Source of the DNA: Ophiostoma sp. CBS 140.51
Lineage: Eukaryota; Ascomycota; Sordariomycetes; Ophiostomatales; Ophiostomataceae
Assembly: GCA_029298735.1 (NCBI GenBank)
Contig: JANSLP010000045.1
Location: 1-64,000, forward strand
Length of the DNA: 64,000 bases
Direction of reading: 5' to 3'
Both the position numbers and the translations under genes were made by a program. Under the pieces are notes generated by a model. It searched no databases, was not told the origin of the DNA, and worked only from the letters and a program-made list of their open reading frames with translations. Of this stretch, positions 10,184 to 20,028 are shown piece by piece; the first letter of the stretch is position 1; every line of letters starts with the position of its first letter.

Positions 10184-12379
10184 TTAGACCATGACCGGGT
10201 CGAGGCCTGTTACCTCCCTGATGTCGTCAAAAATCGCCGCCATTGGCGTGGCGTAGGTGATGTCGACGACTAGCCAATTCCCGAGTGCGTTTCTAGTCCA
10301 GGTCCAGAATTGTTCTAGCTTCGCGGACGCACCGGGACTATCGGGACCTATGTTTTTGTTGACATTGCTTGGCCGGTCGTCCGCCTTGACTCCGCCATTG
10401 ATCATCGCCACGACCTTGCCCGTCTTGTCAAAAACAGCAGCCCCCGAGTCGCCGCCCTCACTGAAGAGGTGCGACAAAATAATTGCGTTTTTGCCCTCCA
10501 TAATGAGTCGAGAAGGCGGCATTGTCAGGATGGGCAGGACACGGGCGCCGGGAAATTCACGTCCAGAGAACGGTGTGCGGACGACGGCTTCAATGGGGTT
10601 CGTGACCCCCATTGTGGTGGCAGTGCGGCCACCGTTCTTGAACACAAACTGCGGGTCGAGCGGGTTTTTGCTGTCACTACTCGACGGCGCCCCTAGCTTC
10701 ACAAACGAAGCCCGATCTCGCCTATCCAGCAGCTCTTGAAAGGCGATCCGCCTCTCTTTATCATTCCCCAAGTCTCGCATGGTGACAGTGAATTTGCGGT
10801 CGCTGGCTAACTGGCTGCTGCCGATGTAGGCGTGGTTCGAGTAAAAGGGTGGGCATAGCGGCTGGGGCAGACGTGTGGACGTGGGGTGGGGGCGGGAATC
10901 GGTGTCGGTGTCGGTGGTGTCTGGATCGTTCCCTTTCTCGGCTTCGTCGACTTCATCGTCGTCATTGTCGCCGCTGTTGGTGCTGACACCGTGGACGGCC
11001 ACAAGAGCCCAGTCACAGAGGTAGCTGTTTTTCATGTAATCCATGCGGCGCGACAGCTCCACATGGCCAAAAATACGGCCGCCAGCTCCCAGTCCGTATC
11101 CGCCTTCGTCCACATCACCAAACTCCTTCTTGAGTATATCCAGCATATCGGGGACATACCGCTTGACACACCGTTTAGCAACACCGAGCTGTTCTTCTCC
11201 GTCCGGGCTGATTTCTCCCTTGAGCCAGAGCTTTTCAAGCTTCCAAGTGTCGATCGAGTCTGCCTGCTCTCGGAGACTCTTGTGCTGCTCGGAGGCGACT
11301 GTGTTGCTTCCCCACGCCATTGAGATTGATATAGGGTTCGACACGGGGGTTGGGGGTGGCTGGTCTTGGCTCATGGGCGACGCAGAGTCAGAATGGACCA
11401 TCGGGAGAATGGGGAGCGTTGGCTGTGGTGCCTTGTAATCTTGGTCCTCTTGCACAATTCGCCCAATCGCCACATGGCGGCACGTGAGAGCGTAGATGGT
11501 ATCACGGGGCGAGCCGTTCTTTTCCTTGCTTTGAAGCCGGATATAGAGCCCAAGGCTGCCTCGGGGGCGCTCTCTCTCACTGTTGTCGCCGTCCAAGACT
11601 GGTTGGATCACTTGCCCAGGAAAGGGCAAGAAAGGGACGATATAAGAATTGATGTACTGCATCACTCCAAGCAAATAGTGCTTATACAGCAACATTCCGT
11701 CCGACGTGACAATCTCGTCAAAGGTGCTGTCAAACGCACGGAAGAGAGCATGATGGCTTTGGGTTGAACTGTGAACTGGAGTTGTCGTCGGTTCCGTGTC
11801 TGGTGCAGGCGAGGCTGCAGGCTGTGGAGACGCGAGGAGAGGAGGCACAGGTGACGAAGATAGTGGCACGACAGCCAGCTCAGCAACTAGGCCATGGATG
11901 TCGTGGTGTGGAAACTGCTGCTGCAGAATGCGGCGGCAGTCGTTCGCAGCCGCGTGGCCGACAGCCCAGGAGCAGGTGTGTGCTTCGACGCCAATGACCA
12001 AGAACAAGGTATGCTCGGCTTTTGGCGGGTCTGGGCTAGGATATGTGACGGGATTGCGGCTGAGGTTGTCGTAGGGAAGGCCGTGAATAATCAGCGGGAC
12101 GAATGTCGTCCACCGGACATTTTGTGATGTGAGGGAGTTGTGAATTTGATGGTTGAGGTTGTCACCCGGACTGGACACGGCGGCTCTCCACTGCTGCACG
12201 AGGTCCTTATCCGTCACAGGACCGAGCACGCGGTATAGGGGCCGGGTATACGGGTTGGTGACCGAGTTCGTACGCGCGACAAGACGCGGCTGGCTCGGGA
12301 GCCCCAAGAAGAAGTCTCTGGACTCCTCAAGGGTTGGTGGGATGGCGGTCGCCGGAGAGGGCTCAAGCAATTCGGCCAT
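10184..12379 (-). CDS. Chymotrypsin-fold (S1-like) protease-domain protein
   Basis: A single-exon gene of 731 residues. The first 150 residues form a module with FFLGLPSQP and RPLYRVLGPVTD, which is repeated in the broken copy upstream at 14 kb. A Pro/Ser/Thr linker follows (about 165-210). The protease-like part has the PA-clan order: His302 in ALTCRHVA, Asp456 in CDWALVAV and Ser645 in GGDSGAAVF. An acidic, Thr-rich insert lies at about 470-500. The triad looks intact, so activity is plausible but unproven. There is no signal peptide or membrane segment, so a cytoplasmic or nuclear location is inferred. Neighbours are a decayed tandem paralogue and an NLR; in fungi and bacteria protease domains can be effectors of NLR-type systems, and that link here is inference. 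Confidence 0.8.
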   Translation of the reverse strand: MAELLEPSPATAIPPTLEESRDFFLGLPSQPRLVARTNSVTNPYTRPLYRVLGPVTDKDLVQQWRAAVSSPGDNLNHQIHNSLTSQNVRWTTFVPLIIHGLPYDNLSRNPVTYPSPDPPKAEHTLFLVIGVEAHTCSWAVGHAAANDCRRILQQQFPHHDIHGLVAELAVVPLSSSPVPPLLASPQPAASPAPDTEPTTTPVHSSTQSHHALFRAFDSTFDEIVTSDGMLLYKHYLLGVMQYINSYIVPFLPFPGQVIQPVLDGDNSERERPRGSLGLYIRLQSKEKNGSPRDTIYALTCRHVAIGRIVQEDQDYKAPQPTLPILPMVHSDSASPMSQDQPPPTPVSNPISISMAWGSNTVASEQHKSLREQADSIDTWKLEKLWLKGEISPDGEEQLGVAKRCVKRYVPDMLDILKKEFGDVDEGGYGLGAGGRIFGHVELSRRMDYMKNSYLCDWALVAVHGVSTNSGDNDDDEVDEAEKGNDPDTTDTDTDSRPHPTSTRLPQPLCPPFYSNHAYIGSSQLASDRKFTVTMRDLGNDKERRIAFQELLDRRDRASFVKLGAPSSSDSKNPLDPQFVFKNGGRTATTMGVTNPIEAVVRTPFSGREFPGARVLPILTMPPSRLIMEGKNAIILSHLFSEGGDSGAAVFDKTGKVVAMINGGVKADDRPSNVNKNIGPDSPGASAKLEQFWTWTRNALGNWLVVDITYATPMAAIFDDIREVTGLDPVMV

Positions 12380-12908
12380 TGTCGTACTTGTCGTGTCGCG
12401 GAATGACGAGTTTGGAGCAGCTGGCCCCTAAGCGAGCTATACGAGAGTCGTCTTACCTGTTGAGTGGTATCTTCGGTGCTTTCGTGCTTGTTGAAGCTAT
12501 TCTGGAGGATCAGGGGGGTCGGAAAGCGAACGCTTGTGGCTTGTTGAGAGTGTAAGAGAAGAAGCCATATTGACGGCGAAAGAAGAAGAAAGGGAGACGA
12601 GAAGAAAATGACATAAGCTGCAAATCCAAGCAACGAGCAGAAGTAGAAGTCGGTGGCGACCGCACAAATTCATGAGTCATTCAGCTTGATCAGAAGACAA
12701 AAGAAGTAGGTCGTACATTGTCAAAATCAAAAATAGCCAATAATATTACATTTTATTTCTCCTGCGATTCGTGTGTGTAACCTGGGGCAGGCTTCGAGTC
12801 TTTATAATCATCATATATACATGTTCAAAAGCACACCACGTGATGAATATTTGTCTGTTGAATCTCTAATTTTTGCATTCTATGCAACAACTAGATCGAG
12901 GTAACAGT
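12380..12908. promoter_or_regulatory. Upstream region of the intact protease-like gene
   Basis: No gene is visible. The part nearest the protease gene should hold its leader. The part from about 12700 is AT-rich, consistent with decayed or intergenic DNA between the tandem copies. Confidence 0.4.
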
Positions 12909-14060
12909 CATCTCTTAGATATCGTCAAAGATGGCCCACATGGGCGTGGGTCAAAAAAGGTTATATCGATGCGTGCCCACTCACCAGACGCGGACATTGT
13001 CATTGTCACCTTGTGATTCTCTTATTCTCTTACCCACTAGACAGAAAGTTTGCCGACGACATACTTGATATGCAGTTGAACGTAAATCTGAAATTGGACT
13101 GAAGTACATCTTTTTGCCTATCCAGTATGGAATTATTATCCTCGACAAAGTAAAGGAAAAGTCGGTGTCCTTTCTCCAAACCGACCGCTATGGTCCTGGC
13201 GAGCGAACTCGTGTGCGTGTCTCGATACCTAGTGATGCCACAGCGTCGCACAGGCCGACTTTCTCTTAATCTTTTGTCCTCCTTTATTCTTCTGTCTACT
13301 GGTTCACATTCCGTGTCTGTGACTGTCATGTCATGTGATGGCTCGTGAACATGGTGACTAATAAGGCTCCGAGCCCTGCCCTATGCTTACTCATAAAAAT
13401 AATTTTAAAAAAATCATTTAATATTGCCATTTGTTTTTTGTAGATGTGACTCTTTCTGTTCCAAATTTTGTGTCGTCCCTAACGGCTACTTGAACTTATG
13501 CACGCCTCCTGACTCAGGCTCGCCAGGATGAACAACAACCATCGCCCCTTCTTCGACCTTTTCACATCCTTTTCGATTTCAACTCTCCTCTTCCTTTCCT
13601 CATTTCGGCCTTTATCATGACAGGTCCGCAAACATTTCTGCACGCCAATAAACAGGTAGGTTGTATTCTGCTCGGTGGCTTCTGGGCGGCACGTGTAGTC
13701 GACGGGATGCCAGCCCACGTCCTGGTAGGGACGTCCGTGGATGACAAAAGGGACGTAAAATGTCCATTCAATTTTGTGCTTAGTGAGGACGTTGACCAGC
13801 GCGTCGTCGAGGTTGCCTTCACTGTTGCCGACACTGCTGCCGCAACTGTTGTTGTCGCCGTTGGGGCTTCTCCCTGCGTCTTTCCATTTGCGGACGAGGT
13901 CTATGTCAGTCACCGGCCCTAGGATCCGGTACAGCGGTCGGGTCCATGGCAATGTGACACAGTCGGTCCGGGCAGAAAGGACTGGCTGGGTGGGCAGTCC
14001 GAAGAAGAAGTGCGTCTTCTCCTCGTTTGATGGGAGAGATGGGATGGAAGGGTTGTCCAT
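12909..14060 (-). pseudogene. Broken tandem copy of the S1-like protease gene
   Basis: From the ATG at 14060 the frame encodes FFFGLPTQP, ARTDCVT and RPLYRILGPVTDIDLV. It follows the first 130 residues of the intact neighbour closely, up to GVQKCLRTC, and then changes to an unrelated basic tail that stops at 13479. The other end of the gene survives at about 12985-12917: WARIDIT and, after a frameshift, TPMWAIFDDI followed by TAA. This matches the last 30 residues of the intact protein. Nothing with the His, Asp or Ser motifs lies between, so the protease core is lost. The N-terminal frame alone could still give a 193-residue protein from 14060. It starts 646 bases from the divergent NLR. Confidence 0.85.
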
Positions 14061-14706
14061 TGTTGAGGTTGTCGCGATATCGAGTGGTGTATACAACTCT
14101 CTCCTCTTTCGGCGTAGCTTTGACTTTCTCTTTATCGGTACTTATAGGTACAGAGCCATACTGACATCAAAGTAGGAAAAAGTGTTATGACTACGTATCT
14201 ATAAGTACCCGCCAAAATAGGCTCTGGACAAAGAGACCGGCGCCCCACTTCATAGTGCGCGCCCTAACAGTCGCTACGTTTCGCGGGCGAATAACACTGT
14301 ACATTAGGACTAGAGACTACAGCTCTTTCCCTGCTAAAAAAGTCATCTCTAAGCTCGTTGCGATACGGTTCAGCTCGGAAGCGAGAACAGAAAAATGTCC
14401 ATGATTGTTTAGATAGAGGAACGCGGGCACCTGCTGGTTACGGGCTCGATACGTTTGTGGCTGTGCTGCACAATGAGTGCCGCATTTTCCCCCTCCAATC
14501 GCCGCACGGCATTAAACGCCGCCTTGGTTGGGCAAACATCCAAGGCAGCTTTTTCACTTCAGCCGCAACATGCGATCGAGCAACACGTCCAAACAACACA
14601 AGCGACATCAAATTACCAGGAGAAACAACAACATGCACCTATAGACCGCGGACCTAATAACAAGACGGACTAAGCTCACATATCTGGGTTCTGCGACTCA
14701 GAGACG
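14061..14706. promoter_or_regulatory. Divergent region between the broken protease copy and the NLR
   Basis: These 646 bases lie between the two start codons. They would have served as a shared promoter region when the second protease copy was intact. I see no gene in them and no motif I can name with confidence. Confidence 0.4.
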
Positions 14707-17700
14707 ATGGCAGGCTCTCGCAAAAAACTACAAAGTTGGTGGAGGGGCAGAAATGTCGGCGGGCAGGCACGGCCCGAACGGCCCGAACGGCCTAATGCCG
14801 CACCGGCGGCCCTCTCCGCCAGGGGCAGCAACGACATCCAACAGGATCGCTCCGGGGACAGCGTGGCCTCTCTTGTCAATCACCAAGAGTCGCCTGCGAC
14901 CCAGTCGCTTTGGGACCGCGCGTATGATGCCCTCGCAAAGAAAAACACCGAATTGGTGAAGGAGTATAAGAAGCTGCTCGCGAAGGACGAGCAGACGACG
15001 AGTACGTATCGCCAACAGACACCCTGAAGTTGTATGCCGCAGACGTTAATTAATCGATATTACAGGCTCTGCTTCACGTACCGAGCCTCCCATACAGCCT
15101 GTGCCACCGCGCGACGTGACCTGTGGCCCCGACTGTCCATCTCGCCAAGCCCAACTGAACGCAGTGATCGAACAAGGGCTGCGGCGAATGGAGGGGACGA
15201 AACCGACATACAATATTGCCGGCCATGAATTCGTCCTGACGGACCAGATTACGCAGGCCGCGAATTTGTTGCTATGGGCGAAAGACTGGATCAATGATGC
15301 CGTCCAGGCTTCACCTCAGGCTTCTATCGCGTGGGCTGGTGTCTGCCTTATTCTCCCGCTCCTCACAAACCCCACGACTGCTGCTGAAGCCAGCCTTGAC
15401 GGGTTTGCTGATGTCACCACCCGTATGCGCTACTACGTCGCGCTGGAGCCTCTACTGCGGCGGCTTGGTCAAAACGCTGGGGTCGCTTTAATGTCGGAAG
15501 CCGAGGACCATATTATCGACCTTTATCAGCACATTCTCGAGTTCCAAATCTGTTGCGTTTTGCGGTTCTATCAGAGCCGCATTATAACCTATGTTCATGA
15601 CATGTTTTCATCGAAAGACTGGAAGCAAGCGACACTCGACATCAAGGCACGCGAGGCGACCGTCAACAAAGATCTGAGCCAGATCAACGAGTTGGCAACA
15701 AGGGAAGAACTTGAGGCTCTCAATAAGACGAGCATAGACGCCCTCAGAGTTATGAAGGGGTTATTATCGGTCTCTACGCAACAGTTAGCCGTCTCTAAGC
15801 AACAGTTAGCCGCCTCTACGCAACAATCGGACGTCTTACAAGAGCAGCTAGTATTACAACAAGACGCTGTACGGCAAAAGCTATCCGACGAGCAGAAAAA
15901 GTGTTTACAGCTATTTTGTCTCACCAGAAACGACAACGACGCCACTTACGAGTGGTACAAGGACCGCGTAGAAGACCGTATACAAGGCACGTGTCAGTGG
16001 TTTCTCCAACACAACCACTTCCAGAGGTGGCTGGCGCAGGAGTCGGGTCCACTACTAGTCTCGGCGGACCCCGGGTGTGGAAAATCGGTGCTAGCCAAGT
16101 ACCTGATTGACCGGGGGCTGGCGCAACGAGCAGCTACCATCTGTTACTTTTTCTTTAAAGACCAAGACCAGAACACGACCCGCCAAGCACTGTGTGCTCT
16201 ACTCCACCAGTTGTTCTCCCAGAAGGAGGCCCTCATTCAAAATGCTATGGAGTTGTATAACACAATGGGGCCAGCTCTGATTCAGTCTAAAAAGTCGCTT
16301 TGGACGATCCTTGGAAATGCTGTGCGAGATCCACAAGCCGGGCCTGTCATAATCGTCCTAGATGCCTTGGACGAATGCGCCGAGTCGGAGTTCGAAGACT
16401 TAATACGGAATATAGAGAGTCAATTCCGTGGCAAGCAGTCGGGAAATGCTTCGTTAAAATTTCTTTTAACAAGCCGCCCGTATAAACAGATCTTGTCTAA
16501 GTTTCAGGGCCTATTAGCTGCTTTTCCGTATATTCGCATACCAGGAGAGGAAGACTCGGAAACGATTCGTAAAGAAGTCAACCACGTTATCCTACACCGA
16601 GTTGGCCGGCTAGCAAACGAAGAGGAGCTTTCAGACAAAGTCAAGCATTACCTGGCAGAAAGATTGCTCAGAGTTGAGCACCGCACATACCTCTGGGTAT
16701 ACCTTGTGTTTGACTATTTAAAGAAAGGCTTTAAAAAAACACCGAAGGGGATCGAGGCAGCCATTCAAACTCTGCCGGAGAGTGTCAACCAGGCATACGA
16801 GCGGATCTTGGCCAAGTCTTGGAACGACCCGATAGTCCAGAAAGTCTTAAGCATTATCTTGGCAGTGAACCGGCCATTAACCCTCTCGGAAATGAGCGTT
16901 GCCGTGAACGTAAACGACCAAACACAGACTATTTATGACCTCGACTTAGAGGAAGAAGCCAACTTCAAATCACATCTCCGATCTGGGTGTGGGTTGTTTG
17001 TCTCTATTCATCATGGCAGGGTTTATTTCCTTCATCAAACTGCTCGGGAGTTTCTCACAGATCCACCGTCGTCTGTAGCTCTTTCATCAGAGCTTCGTTG
17101 GCAAGGCTCCATCACCACCCGTCATGCACACAGCGTTCTTGCCGAGATCTGCGTGTTTTATCTAAACATGTTCAACTCCGAAAAGAAAGGGGCATCCAGC
17201 CACGATAACGATCGCGGCGCCTTTTTGGATTATTCAGCCAACAACTGGGCCTTTCATTTGCACGAGGCCGACATCGAAACTAACTCCGTAATGGTGCCCC
17301 TCGCTTCGGGACTTTGTGACCCAGATTCGACAAGCCATTCAATGTGGTCTACTATCTATTGTAAGACTAGCGGACAGTTTATTCCTGAATATTTTACAGG
17401 TCTTTTGGTGGCGTCGTTTTTTGGACTCCTTTGCGTCGTGGAGTTATTACTCGATGAGGGGGCCGACGTCGGGGCGAAGGACCTGTATGGCTGGACGCCG
17501 CTGTCGCTTGCTGCCGAAGGAGGGCACGAGGCCGTTGTGCGGCTACTACTCGACGAGGGCGCCGACGTCGATACGAAGGACCAGAATGGCTGGATGCCGC
17601 TGTCATTTGCTGCCAGGAGAGGGTACGAGGCCATTACGCGGCTGCTACTCGACAAGGGCGCCGACGTCGGGGCGAAGGACCTGTATGGCTGGACGCCGCT

Positions 17701-18754
17701 GTCGCTTGCTGCCGAAGGAGGGCACGAGGCCGTTGTGCGGCTACTACTCGACGAGGGCGCCGACGTCGAGGCGAACGGTAATATTAGCACGACGCCGCTG
17801 TCGTTTGCCGCCGAAGGAGGGCACGAGGCCGTCGTACAACTATTACTCGATAAGGGCGCCGACGTCGAGGCGAAGGACCTGTATAACAGGACGCCGCTGT
17901 CGCTTGCCGCCGAAGGAGGGTACGAGGCCGTCGTGCAACTATTACTCGATAAGGGCGCCGACGTCGATACGAAGGACCAGAATGGCTGGATGCCGCTGTC
18001 ATTTGCTGCCAGGAGAGGGTACGAGGCCATTACGCGGCTGCTACTCGACAAGGGCGCCGACGCCGAGGCGAAGGACAAGTATAACAGGACGCCGCTATTA
18101 ATTGCCGCTAAGAGAGGGGACGAGTCCGTCGTGCGACTATTACTCGATAAGGGCGCCGACGTCGAGGTAAAGGGTAACGATAGTAATACACCGTTGTCGT
18201 GTGCCGCTTGGCAAGGGTACGAGGCCGTCGTGCGGCTGCTGCTCGACAAGGGCGCCGACATCGAGGCGAAGGATCGGTATAACAAGACGCCGCTGTCGAG
18301 TGCCGCATGGCTAGGACACGAGGCCGTCGTGCGGCTACTACTCGATAAGGGCGCCGACATCGAGGCGAAGGACCAGTATAACAGGACGCCACTGTCGCGT
18401 GCCGTCTACGAAGGGCACGAGGCCGTTGTGCGGCTGCTGCTCGACAAGGGTGCCGACATCGAGGCGAAGGACCAGTATGGCGTGACACCGCTGTCGTTTG
18501 CCGCCGGAGGAGGGCACGAGGCCGTCGTACGACTATTACTCGATAAGAGCGCCGACGTCGATACGAAGGACCAGAATGGCTGGACGCCGCTGTCGTTTGC
18601 TGCCAGGAGAGGGTACAAGGCCATTACGCGGCTGCTACTCGACAAGGGCGCCGACGCCGAGGCGAAGATATCAGTGTGTTACGAACATGACCCCAATGGT
18701 CTCACTAACAGGCCAGGACAACACAGCCGATCTCTCAACAGGAACGGAAGATAA
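14707..18754 (+). CDS. NACHT-ankyrin NLR (NWD2-like fungal STAND protein)
   Basis: Two exons, 14707-15001 and 15066-18754, with a 64-nt intron (GTACGT..TTACAG), give 1327 residues. Exon 1 ends in the SLWDRAYDALAKKNTELVKE helix typical of the start of fungal NWD NLRs. A NACHT-N-like helical domain fills about 110-390. The NACHT has Walker A in DPGCGKSVLAK (about 433-443), Walker B in VIIVLDALDECAES (near 525-538) and sensor-like LLTSRPY (near 568). A winged-helix-like region follows to about 720. Ankyrin repeats start near 900. Twelve complete 33-residue units are nearly identical at DNA level. The thirteenth breaks after four residues (AEAK) and the last 28 residues come from LTR-like DNA. 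Such proteins are cytosolic receptors in heterokaryon incompatibility and non-self recognition. Whether this truncated form works is unknown. Confidence 0.9.
17468..18655 (+). repeat. Twelve 99-bp ankyrin-coding tandem repeats
   Basis: The array is exactly twelve 99-bp units in frame with the NLR, with a thirteenth started at 18656. Units 1 and 3 encode the same 33 residues, units 2 and 6 are identical, and unit 12 differs from them by two residues. P11, L12, A15, G19, L26-L28, D29, A32 and D33 do not vary. Variation is concentrated at unit positions 1-9, 14, 17-18 and 20. That pattern means recombination homogenises the framework while the presumed ligand-facing positions differ. Confidence 0.95.
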
Positions 18755-19120
18755 ATGATACGACCGATGCCTAGCGGGCGGTGCAGGTGTGGCTGAAAGC
18801 CGCTGGCTTTCAGAACACAGGACAAGGAACGACCAATTAGGGATGAACTAATTAGGAAGAAGAATGCACGACTAATCTCGAATGACTACAACGGACTGAT
18901 CACGAATGATCAGAATAAACAGAAATAATCAAGAAGGAATGATCTGGTATAATCACCAATAGATATAGAAGACTGAGGCTTCCTCCCAGTTAGATAGATA
19001 GAAGACTCAGTCGCTACCAATTGTCTGAAATATAAACCTACATGAACTTGTATTCCTGTGCCATCATTGCATACAAACCCACCATCCTTCATAAGTGTTG
19101 ATTACTGTTCAGCCGTTACA
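18677..19120. mobile_element. Probable solo or truncated LTR
   Basis: The NLR coding sequence leaves the ankyrin consensus at about 18668. The segment from TGTTACG (18677) to GTTACA (19120) is 444 bp, begins with TG and ends with CA. It is unlike the GC-rich gene, has a TATA-like AATATAAACC at about 19028, and ends in the style of fungal Copia-type LTRs. No 5-bp target duplication is visible: CAGTG precedes it and CCTTC follows. It is therefore either recombined or misdelimited. No internal retrotransposon genes follow. Its first 78 bases now supply the NLR's C-terminal codons and stop. Confidence 0.45.
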
Positions 19121-19187
19121 CCTTCTCACCGTTTTACAAGAACAAGACCCCTCCCCTAGCCTGATCACCTAGCAGGGACTCTACCCC

Positions 19188-19815
19188 TTGGGAAGTGTCT
19201 TTGTAATATGCCGTCACCGACCGCTAGGCAACGGCCACTCTGCGGGATCACTCGCAGCACGGAGGCCGTGTTGGACAGCACGGGTTGTACGGCGCCGCCA
19301 CCTTCACCTCACCAAGGCCGAAAGCAGCCTCCTCACGCAAATCCGAACCGGTCATATCGGCCTCCCTCGTATACCTCCACCGGCGGGGAGCCTCAGACTC
19401 GCGACATGCGTATGCGGCGCCGAAGACGAGACCTCGGCCCCCGTGCTCTGGTCATGCCCAGAAACACCCCCGAAACCGCCCGACTGGCCACGAACACTAG
19501 CAGACCTTAACCGCCGCTTACAGGCCGGTCCCACGGCCCGGCCACTCTTCCGCTGGCTTATTCGAAGCGAGATCCTCTCGAAGTACAGCTTAGCCAAGAA
19601 GCTAGGAGGTCACCGACGCCGGCGTAGAAACGACGCCTACACCGACACACAATCTTTTATTTCCTATATACTCACTCTTTCCTTACCTCGCTTACCTTGC
19701 TCTTTTTGTTTTGTTTTGTTTTGTATTGTTTTGTTTTATTCGTTTGTTAGTAGCCACTTATGACTCACTACACGCACCTGTAACTAGAACACACACCCAC
19801 TTAGATCTGTGGCAG
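19188..19815 (+). mobile_element. 3' fragment of a Tad-like LINE retrotransposon
   Basis: The open frame (19188-19763) contains LTKAESSLLTQIRTGHIGL followed by a CVCGAEDETSAPVLWSC cysteine cluster. This is the standard end of fungal non-LTR ORF2 proteins, where the pattern is C-x-C...H...C. Here the usual His is a Pro, so the zinc-binding set is damaged. A TTTTG-rich stretch (19706-19750) follows, as in a LINE 3' end. Endonuclease and reverse transcriptase are missing, so this is a 5'-truncated dead copy. The 5' and 3' limits are approximate. Confidence 0.7.
19706..19750 (+). repeat. (TTTTG)n simple repeat
   Basis: A run of imperfect TTTTG units lies just after the LINE frame. It is probably part of the element's 3' end. 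Confidence 0.7.
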
Positions 19816-20028
19816 TTTTTTTCCCAAGAGGGTTCTGTGTAGCTAGTCACCAATAGTCAGGAGTGGCTGAGAAAGGCGGATAATAATAATATTAATTATA
19901 ATAACTTCAACTATCTTGCCGCATGCGCCAGAGCAGGCATGCAACGAGAGAGAAAACGAACTGGACTGGGGGGTATTCGTCTTTTCATCTCTTCTCTTCT
20001 CCTTCTGACAACACGACCCTAACTGCAA

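Noticed and set aside
17356..18360. Repetitive minus-strand frame across the ankyrin array
   Set aside because: Its 33-residue period comes from the 99-bp ankyrin units on the other strand; the Ser-rich repeat has no independent support.
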